Shown here in pieces: positions 27,000 to 35,741 of a stretch of DNA of 64,000 bases; the first letter of the stretch is position 1; every line of letters starts with the position of its first letter. A model generated the notes under the pieces. The model saw only the letters and a program-made list of their open reading frames with translations. It made no database searches and was not told the DNA's origin. Origin of the DNA: Chitinophagaceae bacterium (lineage in GTDB: Bacteria; Bacteroidota; Bacteroidia; Chitinophagales; Chitinophagaceae); NCBI GenBank assembly GCA_019638625.1, contig JAHBTK010000006.1, positions 186,001 to 250,000 of the forward strand, given 5' to 3'. Position numbers and translations under genes: made by a program.

Positions 27000-27728
27000 A
27001 TGAAATACTTCCAGACAAAAATCCTGGCTGCCTTCCTTTTTCTTCTTTGCGCTTTCACCCCCGGCAAAAAATCCGGGTATGCAGACAGTCCCCTGAACGG
27101 CGCCTGGAAAATAACTACCGGTTCTGTAGAAGAACTGCTGCTTATTGCCGGAAACTATTGTATGGTAACAGAATTTGACAAAACCAATAAACAGTTTATC
27201 AAGACGATGGGGGGTCCCTTTACGGTTGCCAATAATCAAATCTCTCTTAAAATTCACTTTAACAGCGCCGAAAAAAATGAGGTGGGAAAAAGCTATAAGG
27301 TCTCCTACAACATCACTGGCAACAGTTTTTCTACAAGCGTGGAAGGAACGAATAAAACCTGGACCCGGGCGGATGACGGCAAGGCCCCCCTGGCCGGAAA
27401 CTGGCGGATAACCCAGCGGAGAGTCAATAACGAAATGGGGGAAATACCACTCAGACCAAGAAGGACCCTCAAACTGCTGACGGGCAAATACTTTCAATGG
27501 GCGGCCATCAATATTGATACCGGTGAGTTTTCGGGCACCGGTGGCGGCAACTATACTTTTGTTGATGGCAAATACACCGAAAATATTGAATTTTTCTCCC
27601 GCGACAACTCAAGGGTGGGCGCTTCGCTCAGCTTTGACGGGAAAGTGGAAAATGACAACTGGATACATTCAGGATTAAGTTCCAGGGGCGAGCCCATATA
27701 CGAAATATGGTCAAGATTTAAGGAATAA
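27000..27728 (+). CDS. secreted protein with two tandem lipocalin-like domains
   Basis: This 242-residue protein starts at the ATG at 27000 and has a signal peptide (1-25). The mature part is a tandem duplication. Copy 1 (about 30-125) begins SPLNGAWKITTGSVEELLL and ends NKTWTRAD. Copy 2 (about 130-242) begins APLAGNWRITQRR and ends YEIWSRFK. Both carry a GKY/GNY turn, a G-rich F-T-V-x-N/D-x strand and a serine-rich final strand, as in DUF4488-like lipocalin folds. A small hydrophobic ligand is possible but not shown. The gene stands alone. Confidence 0.65.
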   Translation: MKYFQTKILAAFLFLLCAFTPGKKSGYADSPLNGAWKITTGSVEELLLIAGNYCMVTEFDKTNKQFIKTMGGPFTVANNQISLKIHFNSAEKNEVGKSYKVSYNITGNSFSTSVEGTNKTWTRADDGKAPLAGNWRITQRRVNNEMGEIPLRPRRTLKLLTGKYFQWAAINIDTGEFSGTGGGNYTFVDGKYTENIEFFSRDNSRVGASLSFDGKVENDNWIHSGLSSRGEPIYEIWSRFKE

Positions 27729-27768
27729 GTCCGAAACAGGGAAAACATGCTTGTAAGTAAGTTATTGC

Positions 27769-27776
27769 TATATTTG
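27769..27776 (+). promoter_or_regulatory. Bacteroidota -7 box for accD
   Basis: TATATTTG matches TAnnTTTG exactly. It is 111 bp before the accD start, implying a leader of about 100 nt. Confidence 0.4.
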
Positions 27777-27886
27777 TCCGCTTATTTCCATTTTGACCCT
27801 GAAAAATTGAAGGATTGATATACCCGGCATAGATTTCCACCGGGTAACCAAAAATTAAAAACTTGACTCCCAACATAAGTAACAGA

Positions 27887-28795
27887 ATGCAACACGAAGA
27901 AGATTTTGATGCCAACCTGGCGGGGGAAGATGCCTCTGGCGAGAGTAGAGACAGGTGGTTTAAGAGGATGAAAAAAGGCATTTTAACTACAACGGCAGAA
28001 AAGAAAGAAGCCCCGGACGGGCTTTGGGTTAAATGCCCCGAATGTAAGTATACATGCACGGTGCTCGAGTTAAAGGAAAACCTTTATGTATGCCCCAAGT
28101 GCAGTTACCACCATCGCATAGGAAGCCATGAATATTTTGATATTTTTTTCGATTGCCAGGAATACGAAGAACTGTTCATCAATGTCCGTTCTGTAGATTT
28201 CCTGCATTTCAAAGACCTGAAACCCTATCAAAAACGGCTGGAAGACGCTTACGGAAAAACCGGCTTAAACGATTCTCTCTCCGTAGCGACCGGTAAAATG
28301 AACCAGCACGGGCTGGTGGTCTGTTGTATGGATTTTGAGTTCATCGGCGGCTCGCTGGGAAGTGTGATGGGAGAAAAAATTGCCAAGGCGATAGATTATT
28401 GCATACAATATAAACTGCCGCTTATCATCATCAGCAAAAGCGGGGGCGCCCGCATGATGGAAAGCGCATTTTCGCTGATGCAGATGGCGAAAACATCCGG
28501 TAAGCTTACGCAGTTGGCGGATGCTAAACTGCCTTATATATCCCTTTGTACCGACCCCACTTATGGAGGCACAACAGCGTCCTTTGCCATGCTGGGTGAC
28601 CTGAATATAGCAGAACCGGGCGCCATGATTGGCTTCGCGGGTCCCAGGGTGATAAAGGAAACCATTAAGAAAGACCTTCCGCCGGGATTTCAAAGTTCAG
28701 AATTTTTGATGTCGCACGGGTTCCTGGATGCGATATTCGACCGCCGGGAATTAAAGGAAAAGCTTTCCATACTGCTGAAACAGTTCCGTTCCTAG
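27887..28795 (+). CDS. accD: acetyl-CoA carboxylase carboxyltransferase subunit beta
   Basis: This 302-residue protein starts at the ATG at 27887; an upstream TTG would add eight residues. It has the AccD zinc ribbon CPECKYTC...CPKCSYHHRIG (about 50-75), then the carboxyltransferase core with GGSLGSVMGEKI, SKSGGARMMESAFSLMQMAKTS, DPTYGGTTASFAMLGD and GFAGPRVIKETI. It forms the carboxyltransferase with AccA, which is not adjacent, and makes malonyl-CoA for fatty-acid synthesis. smpB follows after 26 bp. Confidence 0.96.
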   Translation: MQHEEDFDANLAGEDASGESRDRWFKRMKKGILTTTAEKKEAPDGLWVKCPECKYTCTVLELKENLYVCPKCSYHHRIGSHEYFDIFFDCQEYEELFINVRSVDFLHFKDLKPYQKRLEDAYGKTGLNDSLSVATGKMNQHGLVVCCMDFEFIGGSLGSVMGEKIAKAIDYCIQYKLPLIIISKSGGARMMESAFSLMQMAKTSGKLTQLADAKLPYISLCTDPTYGGTTASFAMLGDLNIAEPGAMIGFAGPRVIKETIKKDLPPGFQSSEFLMSHGFLDAIFDRRELKEKLSILLKQFRS

Positions 28796-28821
28796 TCCCC
28801 GGTCGTTCATTCTTTTTTATT

Positions 28822-29262
28822 ATGGCTAATATTCGAAACAGGTCAGCTTACTTTGAGTACGCAATTGAGGATAAATATGAAGCCGGCCTGGTGCTTACCG
28901 GTACCGAGGTAAAATCCCTGCGTGCCGGAAAAGCCAGCTTTAACGACAGCTATTGCTATTTTAATAAGGGAGAGTTATGGATCAAAAGCCTCCATATTGC
29001 CGAATACAGCCACGGCACATACAATAATCACAATCCCACCAGGGAAAGAAAGCTCCTGCTGCAAAAAAAAGAACTCAAAAAACTGGAAGCTAAAATCAAA
29101 GAGCAGGGATATACTATTGTTCCGCTGGCGATTTTCTTCAACAGCAGCGGTTTTGCCAAACTGGAAATAGGACTGGGCAAAGGAAAAAAACTCTACGACA
29201 AAAGAGAATCGATCAAAGCCAGGGATACCGGCCGGGAACTAAAAAGAAAATATGGAGTCTAG
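28822..29262 (+). CDS. smpB: SsrA-binding protein
   Basis: This 146-residue protein is the tmRNA partner in trans-translation, which rescues stalled ribosomes. It shows the family order: NRSAYFEYAIEDKYEAGLVLTGTEVKSLR at the start, SYCYFNKGELWIKSLHIAEY, the NHNPTRERKLLL motif, and the C-terminal GKKLYDKRESIKARD with a basic tail. The length and start are normal. Confidence 0.97.
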   Translation: MANIRNRSAYFEYAIEDKYEAGLVLTGTEVKSLRAGKASFNDSYCYFNKGELWIKSLHIAEYSHGTYNNHNPTRERKLLLQKKELKKLEAKIKEQGYTIVPLAIFFNSSGFAKLEIGLGKGKKLYDKRESIKARDTGRELKRKYGV

Positions 29263-29379
29263 ACGGTAGATTTCACATTAATTTAGCTCTTCCAAAAGAT
29301 ATAATCACTTTATTTACAATACTTTTTATAATACTACGTTACTTTGCAATAAAGTACCTGCTGCAAACATTTTTATAGA

Positions 29380-30333
29380 ATGCGATTACTCTTATTAAGT
29401 TTCATTTTTTCCATTTTACACGGTGTTGGTTCCGCGCAGGGCATCAAGGGCAGTTGGTTTGGCAGCGCAGATGTGGTACTGGGAGGCTCCCATAATAATT
29501 ACCTGGTGGAGCTGGACCTGAAGCAGGAAAACAATGAGGTGAAGGGTATTATCAGCTATTACTTTAAACAAACTTACCAAAGCTTTTACGTAAAAGGATC
29601 TTATAATGCCAGCAAAAGGGAGATCCTCATCAAAGATGTTCCGATCACCTATTTCAGGGCTTCCGCAGCCAATGGCGTGGAATGTATCATGGACCTGAGG
29701 GCTATCGTAACCGCTTCCAGGGCCGGCACCAATATCAAGGGCATATTTTCCTCCCAGGGGAAATACAAATATACCTGCCCGGATATCGCTTTCGATTTCG
29801 TATACGGAGAACAACTGGATACAGACAGCCTGTTTGAAAAATTTGCCGAGGTAAAGAAAATATGGCATCCCTCCGAAGAGGATGTGGTGGTAGAAGATGA
29901 CAAAAAATATGTCCCGGATTCTGTGGACCTGAAGGTGAAAGAACCTTCTGCAGAGACAATGGAAGCCAGGAAAATACTGGAACAATTCACCCGGAGGGAA
30001 GAAGTGGTAGCCCAGGAAATACTGGTGGAATCAGATTCACTACGCCTGACCTTTTACGACAATGGTATTGTAGACGGAGACAGCATCTCGGTATTCTTCA
30101 ACAAGGAACCGGTAGCCATACACCAGGCGCTTTCGGACAGAGGGATTGTATTTTATGTGGTACTGGACCCTGATAAAGAATACAGTGAGCTGAGCATGTT
30201 CGCGGAAAACCTGGGAACAATTCCCCCCAACACCGCCTTAATGGTACTTACCGACGGTAAGAGCAGGCATGAAATTTTCCTGTCAAGCAGTCTTACCAAA
30301 AACTCTACCATACGGATACGGCGAAAACGGTAG
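29380..30333 (+). CDS. secreted protein of unknown function, two-domain
   Basis: This 317-residue protein has a signal peptide (1-19, ending SAQ). Residues 20-145 form a beta-rich domain (GIKGSWFGSADVVLGGS..., many alternating strands). An acidic linker follows (about 160-205). The C-terminal beta domain (about 215-317) has LTFYDNGIVDGDSISVFFN and ends in NSTIRIRRK. The DNGxxDGDxxxVFxN pattern recurs in Bacteroidota secreted proteins of unknown role. The gene is convergent with putA-like DNA; the two stop codons abut with no spacer. Confidence 0.65.
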   Translation: MRLLLLSFIFSILHGVGSAQGIKGSWFGSADVVLGGSHNNYLVELDLKQENNEVKGIISYYFKQTYQSFYVKGSYNASKREILIKDVPITYFRASAANGVECIMDLRAIVTASRAGTNIKGIFSSQGKYKYTCPDIAFDFVYGEQLDTDSLFEKFAEVKKIWHPSEEDVVVEDDKKYVPDSVDLKVKEPSAETMEARKILEQFTRREEVVAQEILVESDSLRLTFYDNGIVDGDSISVFFNKEPVAIHQALSDRGIVFYVVLDPDKEYSELSMFAENLGTIPPNTALMVLTDGKSRHEIFLSSSLTKNSTIRIRRKR

Positions 30334-31563
30334 TTACTGCTTTTTTCTCCTGTCTATCTCTTTTTTGATCAGGGAGAGCTCACGCCCCGTTTGCCCGGCA
30401 ACAGAACTGTTTTCCTGCGCCCGCCGCATCAGGTACGGCACTACATCTTCTATGGGGCCAAAAGGCAGGTACTTGCTTACTGAACAACCGGCACGGGCAA
30501 GATTAAAAGTAATATTGTCACTCATTCCATATAACTGCGAAAAATGGATATGAGGATGGTCAGGCGCTAATCCCTTTTGCTGCATAAGGTTCATGGTCAG
30601 CAGGTTGCTCTCCTCATTATGGGTAGCCACAATGCTGGCAATTTTGTCTATATGATCAACACAATACCTGACAGCATCGTTATAATCCCTGTCTGTTGCC
30701 TCTTTATCCGGTTGAATAGGAGAAGGATAGTTCATTTCTTCCGCCCTCTTTCTCTCTTTTTCCATATAAGCGCCTCTTACCAGCTTGGCGCCCAGTATAA
30801 AATTACGCAGTACGGCTGCCTCCAGTGAATCCTTCAGAAAGGCCAATCGGTCATGACGGTATAATTGAACGGTGTTATAAACAACCGCTTTATCCCGGTT
30901 ATATCTTTCCATCATCAGTATCGTCAACACATCTACCGGGTCCTGTATCCAGGTTTCTTCGGCATCTACCAGCACTCCTACCCCTTTGTGTGCCGCCACA
31001 CTGCAAATCCGGTCCATACGTTCCTGTACACGCCGCCATTCCGCTTTCCCCTCATCTGTTAACGCTTCTACAGATTGCTGGTATCGCTTCATCAGCGAAC
31101 CCTGGTTACCGGCTACAGAGCTGTCGATCTTTTCCAGTAATCCAAATCGTGAGAAGCCGGTTACCTTTATGCTGATAAAAGGGATATTCGATTGGGTGGC
31201 GGCATAGTCTATCACTTTAATAAATTCCCGGGTACTGTGCTCAAACGCCGCTTCCCCATCATCTCCGCCTTCCACCCCGTAGTCCAGTATTACCGACACA
31301 TGGTATTTACCCAGTTTCTCAGCTACTGCAGCGGTTTCTTCCAGTGTTTCCCCTCCCACAAATTGTTCAAAAATGGTATTCCGGATAATATTGTTTACGG
31401 GAAGTCCGTTCCTGATAGCCCAGGGGGTTACTGCAGTTCCTATTTTTACCAGTAAAGGATATCCCATTGAAGCGAATAAAAACCTCGCCTTGCGAAGATC
31501 CGCATCCGTTTTATAGGCAAATGCGTTTTCAGTGTTTTCAAATGATATACCGGCTCCACTCAT
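30334..31563 (-). CDS. proline dehydrogenase
   Basis: This 409-residue FAD enzyme oxidises proline to pyrroline-5-carboxylate. The family motifs are visible: YHVSVILDYGVEGGDDG, FISIKVTGFSRFGLLEKI, GVLVDAEETWIQDPVD, GAKLVRGAYMEKER (substrate site), ATHNEES and the C-terminal QLYGMSDNITFNLARAG...KYLPFGPIEDVVPYLMRRAQENSS. It is the stand-alone form, as in other Bacteroidota, without the P5C dehydrogenase half of PutA. It is probably transcribed alone. Confidence 0.95.
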   Translation of the reverse strand: MSGAGISFENTENAFAYKTDADLRKARFLFASMGYPLLVKIGTAVTPWAIRNGLPVNNIIRNTIFEQFVGGETLEETAAVAEKLGKYHVSVILDYGVEGGDDGEAAFEHSTREFIKVIDYAATQSNIPFISIKVTGFSRFGLLEKIDSSVAGNQGSLMKRYQQSVEALTDEGKAEWRRVQERMDRICSVAAHKGVGVLVDAEETWIQDPVDVLTILMMERYNRDKAVVYNTVQLYRHDRLAFLKDSLEAAVLRNFILGAKLVRGAYMEKERKRAEEMNYPSPIQPDKEATDRDYNDAVRYCVDHIDKIASIVATHNEESNLLTMNLMQQKGLAPDHPHIHFSQLYGMSDNITFNLARAGCSVSKYLPFGPIEDVVPYLMRRAQENSSVAGQTGRELSLIKKEIDRRKKQ

Positions 31564-31582
31564 AGGCGGTAAGTATTTACCT

Positions 31583-31590
31583 CAAAAGTA
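31583..31590 (-). promoter_or_regulatory. Bacteroidota -7 box for proline dehydrogenase
   Basis: On the minus strand TACTTTTG matches TAnnTTTG exactly, 20 bp before the start codon, giving a leader of about 12-15 nt. Confidence 0.4.
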
Positions 31591-31760
31591 AGTAAGGAAA
31601 TGATAATCGATACGAAGGGTTTTTAATTTATCAACGCCTTACGGCAGTGGTTTAACAAAAATCAATAAAAAACTACATATATTCTTTGTAAACAATTTCT
31701 AATCATAGTTTAAAAATTCACTTTATATTGCACGCATTTTTTAAAGGAAAGGCTTCCACT

Positions 31761-33422
31761 ATGACATCATTTAAGAATTTTAAGGTACCCTATGCGCAGA
31801 TAGACGAAAGATATACCAAACGTGTAGCTTATTTTTCAATGGAATTTGCCACTCACCAACCGCTTAAAATATACAGCGGCGGGCTGGGTTTTCTGGCAGG
31901 CTCTCATATGCGCAGTGCCTATGAACTCAAACAAAACCTCATCGGTATCGGTATCCTTTGGAAATATGGGTATTATGACCAGGCCAGGAATCAGGACCAG
32001 ACACTGCAGGTGCAATGGAATGAAAAGATCTACAATTTTCTCGAGGATCATAATATCAAATTTCAGATCAATATACACGATCACCCGGTGTGGGTAAAGG
32101 CATACTACCTGAACCCGGAAACATTCAAAACAGCCCCTATCTTCCTGTTGAGTACGGATCTGCCTGAAAACGACTATATATCACAAACCATCACCCACCG
32201 CCTGTATGATGCCAACGTGGCAACCAAAGTAGCGCAGTTTATCCTGTTGGGTGTGGCTGGGGCAAAACTCATCGACGAGATAGGTTTTAACGCAGAGGTT
32301 TACCACCTGAATGAAGCACACGGCGTTTCCGCTGCTTTTTACCTGCAGAAAAAATTCGGCAATAAAGAAGAGGTACGGAAGAGACTGGTATTTACCACCC
32401 ATACGCCCGAAGAAGCTGGTAACGAAAAACATGATATTTTCCTTTGCCAGAAAATGAGCTATTTCTGTGGAATTCCCCTGGAAGAAGTACGCAAGCTTAC
32501 CGGCATCCAGGACGACCAGTTCAACCACTCACTTGCGGCGCTCCGTTACGCAAGGATAGCCAATGGCGTAAGTAAGTTACATGGTCATGTAAGCCGGGCG
32601 ATGTGGAATAAATATGAGGGTATATGCCCGATCATTCATATTACCAACTCACAAAACTGGCGGTACTGGGCAGACAAGCAGCTCTATTTCGCGGCTGATG
32701 AAAATAACGAAGATAACTTCATCGATCGTAAATGGTTTTTGAAGAAAAGGGCCTTTGATACCGTGGCTGACCAAACAGGTAAACTGTTTGACCCTAATGT
32801 ATTGACCATTGTATGGGCAAGACGTTTTGCCGGGTATAAAAGGGCTGACCTCATCACGAGAGATATTCGGAAGTTCGAGGCGCTGCTCAGCAGCAAAAAA
32901 TACCCGATCCAGATCATATGGGCGGGAAAACCCTACCCTGTTGATTATCCCGCTATCAGCGATTTCAACTACCTGGTTAATCTCAGCAAAAATTACAAAA
33001 ATGTAGCGGTATGTATCGGGTACGAGCTCAGTCTCAGCAAGAGGCTGAAGCAGGCCGCTGACATCTGGCTGAATAATCCCAGGGTACCCCGTGAAGCATC
33101 CGGCACCAGTGGTATGACTGCCGCTATGAATGGCGCGGTAAACTTCTCTACTGACGACGGCTGGATACCTGAATTCATACATAATGGGCACAACGGGTTT
33201 GTTATTCCCAAAGCAGACTACGAGAACATGAACACCCATGAGCAGGATGACTACGATCTTGAGAAGCTATATGAAATACTTGAAAATGAAATTCTCCCAA
33301 CCTATTACGAGCGTCCCGATGTGTGGCGCCAGATCATGAGAAACGGAATGAATGATGTTCGTTTTCAATTCGACTCAGGAAGAATGGCTGACGAGTATTA
33401 TCGTTTACTGTACAATGCATAA
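31761..33422 (+). CDS. alpha-glucan phosphorylase homologue lacking the PLP lysine
   Basis: This 553-residue protein belongs to the short alpha-glucan phosphorylase group (GT35 fold). It has YFSMEFATHQPLKIYSGGLGFLAGSH near the start, NEAHGVSAAF, TTHTPEEAGNEKH, ITNSQNWRYW, WARRFAGYKRADL and REASGTSGMTAAMNG. In working phosphorylases the last motif reads EASGTxxMK, and its lysine holds pyridoxal phosphate. Here that residue is Thr453 (codon ACT, 33117-33119). The early AGD is also changed to AGS. The rest is well preserved and the frame is intact. I chose the ATG at 31761 (AAAGGAAAGG ribosome site); a TTG lies further up. Catalytic activity is therefore uncertain. Confidence 0.85.
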   Translation: MTSFKNFKVPYAQIDERYTKRVAYFSMEFATHQPLKIYSGGLGFLAGSHMRSAYELKQNLIGIGILWKYGYYDQARNQDQTLQVQWNEKIYNFLEDHNIKFQINIHDHPVWVKAYYLNPETFKTAPIFLLSTDLPENDYISQTITHRLYDANVATKVAQFILLGVAGAKLIDEIGFNAEVYHLNEAHGVSAAFYLQKKFGNKEEVRKRLVFTTHTPEEAGNEKHDIFLCQKMSYFCGIPLEEVRKLTGIQDDQFNHSLAALRYARIANGVSKLHGHVSRAMWNKYEGICPIIHITNSQNWRYWADKQLYFAADENNEDNFIDRKWFLKKRAFDTVADQTGKLFDPNVLTIVWARRFAGYKRADLITRDIRKFEALLSSKKYPIQIIWAGKPYPVDYPAISDFNYLVNLSKNYKNVAVCIGYELSLSKRLKQAADIWLNNPRVPREASGTSGMTAAMNGAVNFSTDDGWIPEFIHNGHNGFVIPKADYENMNTHEQDDYDLEKLYEILENEILPTYYERPDVWRQIMRNGMNDVRFQFDSGRMADEYYRLLYNA

Positions 33423-33423
33423 T

Positions 33424-33861
33424 ATGGAATCGTACAAAAAGCATCCGGAGGTAAGATGGGCGGATCTCGATCCTAACTTTCATATGCTGCATTCAAAATA
33501 TTATGACCTGGGGGCGTATATCAGGATGTGCTTTTTAACCGAGCATGGCATCACTCCTGCCGCCATGCTGCGGGAGCAGTTAGGTCCTATACTCTTCCGG
33601 GAAGAGTGTGTATTTAAACGGGAGATAAAATTCGGAGATAAGCTGACAATAGACTTCGTGATGCTCAAAGCAAAAAAAGACGGCTCCCGGTGGTCCATGC
33701 AGCATCATATCGTCATTAACGATACTACACTGGCCGCGGTAATCACGGTGGACGGCGCCTGGATGAATACTGAAAAAAGAAAACTGGCTACACCGCCGAA
33801 GGCCTTTGCCGATGCATTTGATAAAATTCCCCGGGCAGAAAACTTTGAATGGGTTGGCTAG
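33424..33861 (+). CDS. acyl-CoA thioesterase-like hotdog protein
   Basis: This 145-residue hotdog-fold protein is of the 4HBT/FadM-YbgC type, with the opening pattern EVRWADLDPNFHMLHSKYYDLGA. The aspartate in WADLDP sits where catalytic Asp lies in this family. The strand IKFGDKLTIDFVM and the later VTVDGAWMNTEKRKLATPP complete the fold. The ATG at 33424 lies 1 bp after the phosphorylase-like stop, and another ATG (33415) overlaps it, so translation is coupled. The substrate is unknown. Confidence 0.82.
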   Translation: MESYKKHPEVRWADLDPNFHMLHSKYYDLGAYIRMCFLTEHGITPAAMLREQLGPILFREECVFKREIKFGDKLTIDFVMLKAKKDGSRWSMQHHIVINDTTLAAVITVDGAWMNTEKRKLATPPKAFADAFDKIPRAENFEWVG

Positions 33862-33961
33862 GCAGGCAAGACGGTCAGTAAAAAAGTGAGCGCATAACCA
33901 CTTCAAACAATCTTTGCTATTTTACGCTACCTTTAAACGGTGGTAATTTTATCGTTTGAAG

Positions 33962-34846
33962 ATGACAAAGGAGCGAAAAGCAATAAAAACAATTTATTTC
34001 AGCATTATCGCCAGCATTGCCTTAGCGTTAATAAAAGGTGTTGCCGGTGTTCTGGGCAACTCCTTTGCCATGGTGGCAGATGCTATTGAATCTACCACCG
34101 ATGTATTTTCTTCTATCCTTGTGTTGCTGGGCTTAAAATATGCCAGCAGGCCGGCGGATAAAAACCACCCCTACGGACACGGCCGTATCGAACCCCTGAT
34201 AACTTTCCTGGTAGTCGGCTTCCTGATCCTCTCTGCGGCGGTGATCGCCTACCAGAGTATACAAAACATCCGGACACCGCATGAAATGCCTGCTCCATGG
34301 ACGCTTTGGGTACTGGGCGCGATCATAGTGTGGAAAGAATTTTCCTTCCAGATAGTAGTCAGAAAAAGTAAGGAAACCAATAGTACTTCCCTGAAAGCCG
34401 ATGCCTGGCACCACCGGAGCGATGCTATTACATCTGTGGCGGCATTCATCGGTATTGCCATAGCGCTTATTTTTGGAAAAGGATATGAAACCGCCGATGA
34501 CTGGGCGGCGCTTTTTGCATCAGGCTTTATTCTTTACAATTGTTATTTGATATTTCGCCCGGCCCTGGGAGAAATAATGGATGAAAATGTACATGATGAC
34601 CTGGTAAAAGAGATCAGGAGGATAGCCATGACCGTAAGAGGAGTAGCAGGAACTGAAAAATGTTATATCCGAAAGTCCGGAATGAAATATATGGTTGACC
34701 TGCATGCTACCGTGGATGCCAACATAACGGTTAAAGAAGGGCATCATATTTCGCATCAGTTGAAAGACGCCCTCACAAAAGAGCTGCACCAGCTAGGGTA
34801 TGTAATCATTCATATAGAGCCCCACGACCTGGATGGACACTCATAA
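33962..34846 (+). CDS. cation diffusion facilitator (CDF) transporter
   Basis: This 294-residue protein has six helices and the CDF metal sites: AMVADAIESTTD in helix 2 and SLKADAWHHRSDAITS in helix 5, giving the Asp/His tetrad. The NHPYGHGRIEP loop is typical. A cytoplasmic ferredoxin-like domain (about 205-294) ends HIEPHD. CDF proteins export Zn2+, Fe2+, Mn2+ or Co2+ in exchange for protons. I start at the ATG at 33962 instead of an upstream TTG. A -7-like TACCTTTA lies at 33928-33935. Confidence 0.93.
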   Translation: MTKERKAIKTIYFSIIASIALALIKGVAGVLGNSFAMVADAIESTTDVFSSILVLLGLKYASRPADKNHPYGHGRIEPLITFLVVGFLILSAAVIAYQSIQNIRTPHEMPAPWTLWVLGAIIVWKEFSFQIVVRKSKETNSTSLKADAWHHRSDAITSVAAFIGIAIALIFGKGYETADDWAALFASGFILYNCYLIFRPALGEIMDENVHDDLVKEIRRIAMTVRGVAGTEKCYIRKSGMKYMVDLHATVDANITVKEGHHISHQLKDALTKELHQLGYVIIHIEPHDLDGHS

Positions 34847-34875
34847 CCCACCATTTCCCATATCTCTATAATAAC

Positions 34876-34883
34876 TACCTTTG
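34876..34883 (+). promoter_or_regulatory. Bacteroidota -7 box for dapF
   Basis: TACCTTTG is an exact TAnnTTTG match, 17 bp before the dapF ATG. Confidence 0.45.
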
Positions 34884-34900
34884 CATACTCAAATGGGGCA

Positions 34901-35686
34901 ATGAACATTGAATTTTATAAATATCAGGGAACCGGCAACGATTTCATTATCCTGGACAACAGGTCCGGAATATATGACAGGCTTACCACCGAACAGGTCA
35001 GCTTTTTGTGTAACAGAAAATTTGGCATTGGCGCGGACGGATTGATGCTGCTGAACAATCACCCCGATTACGATTTTGAGATGGTGTACTACAATGCAGA
35101 TGGTAACGAAGGCAGTATGTGTGGCAATGGCGGGAGGTGCCTGGTGAAATTTGCCTGGCATATGGGGATCATTACCGATTTGTACCGTTTTATCGCCACC
35201 GACGGTCCTCACGAAGCCCAGATTGATGCTTCCGGTATCGTAAGCCTGAAAATGAAAGATGTGGACAACATCACCCTTACCGGCAATGATAAGGTATTGA
35301 ATACAGGTTCTCCACATTACATTGTATTCGTGGAGGATATTCAAAAAATAAATGTGGTAAACGAAGGCAGGCTGATAAGATACAATGAGTTATACAGGAA
35401 AGAGGGAATAAATGTGAACTTTGTAGAGAAACGGCAGGATAACAACATTTTTGTACGTACCTATGAAAGAGGGGTTGAAGATGAGACTTTAAGTTGCGGC
35501 ACAGGTGTTACCGCGGCTGCTTTGTCGCTGCAGGATAATGCCCGGGGAGCAAACGATATACAGGTAGAAACGCCCGGCGGAAAATTACGCGTAGCGTTTA
35601 TAGCAGACAATGGAAGCAAATTTACCAATATATGGCTGAAAGGACCTGCGGAACAGGTGTATAGAGGGGAGATAACAGTAAATTAA
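34901..35686 (+). CDS. dapF: diaminopimelate epimerase
   Basis: This 261-residue enzyme converts LL- to meso-diaminopimelate for lysine and peptidoglycan. Both catalytic cysteines are present: Cys74 in GSMCGNGGRC and Cys199 in LSCGTGVTAAAL. The N-terminal KYQGTGNDFIILDN and the AGDGLML-like GADGLML are typical. A nearer upstream ATG (34893) is followed at once by a stop, so 34901 is the start. Confidence 0.97.
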   Translation: MNIEFYKYQGTGNDFIILDNRSGIYDRLTTEQVSFLCNRKFGIGADGLMLLNNHPDYDFEMVYYNADGNEGSMCGNGGRCLVKFAWHMGIITDLYRFIATDGPHEAQIDASGIVSLKMKDVDNITLTGNDKVLNTGSPHYIVFVEDIQKINVVNEGRLIRYNELYRKEGINVNFVEKRQDNNIFVRTYERGVEDETLSCGTGVTAAALSLQDNARGANDIQVETPGGKLRVAFIADNGSKFTNIWLKGPAEQVYRGEITVN

Positions 35687-35714
35687 TATTTACAATTACT
35701 CAGCCAAAATCCTT

Positions 35715-35722
35715 TAGATTTG
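35715..35722 (+). promoter_or_regulatory. Bacteroidota -7 box for corA
   Basis: TAGATTTG is an exact TAnnTTTG match, 19 bp before the corA ATG. Confidence 0.45.
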
Positions 35723-35741
35723 TCCGCCATCTCTTCCTTAC

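Noticed and set aside
33117..33119. Lysine-to-threonine change as a sequencing error
   Set aside because: Lys to Thr is a one-base change (AAG/AAA to ACG/ACA), but the codon ACT would need two changes; the AGD-to-AGS change also suggests true divergence.
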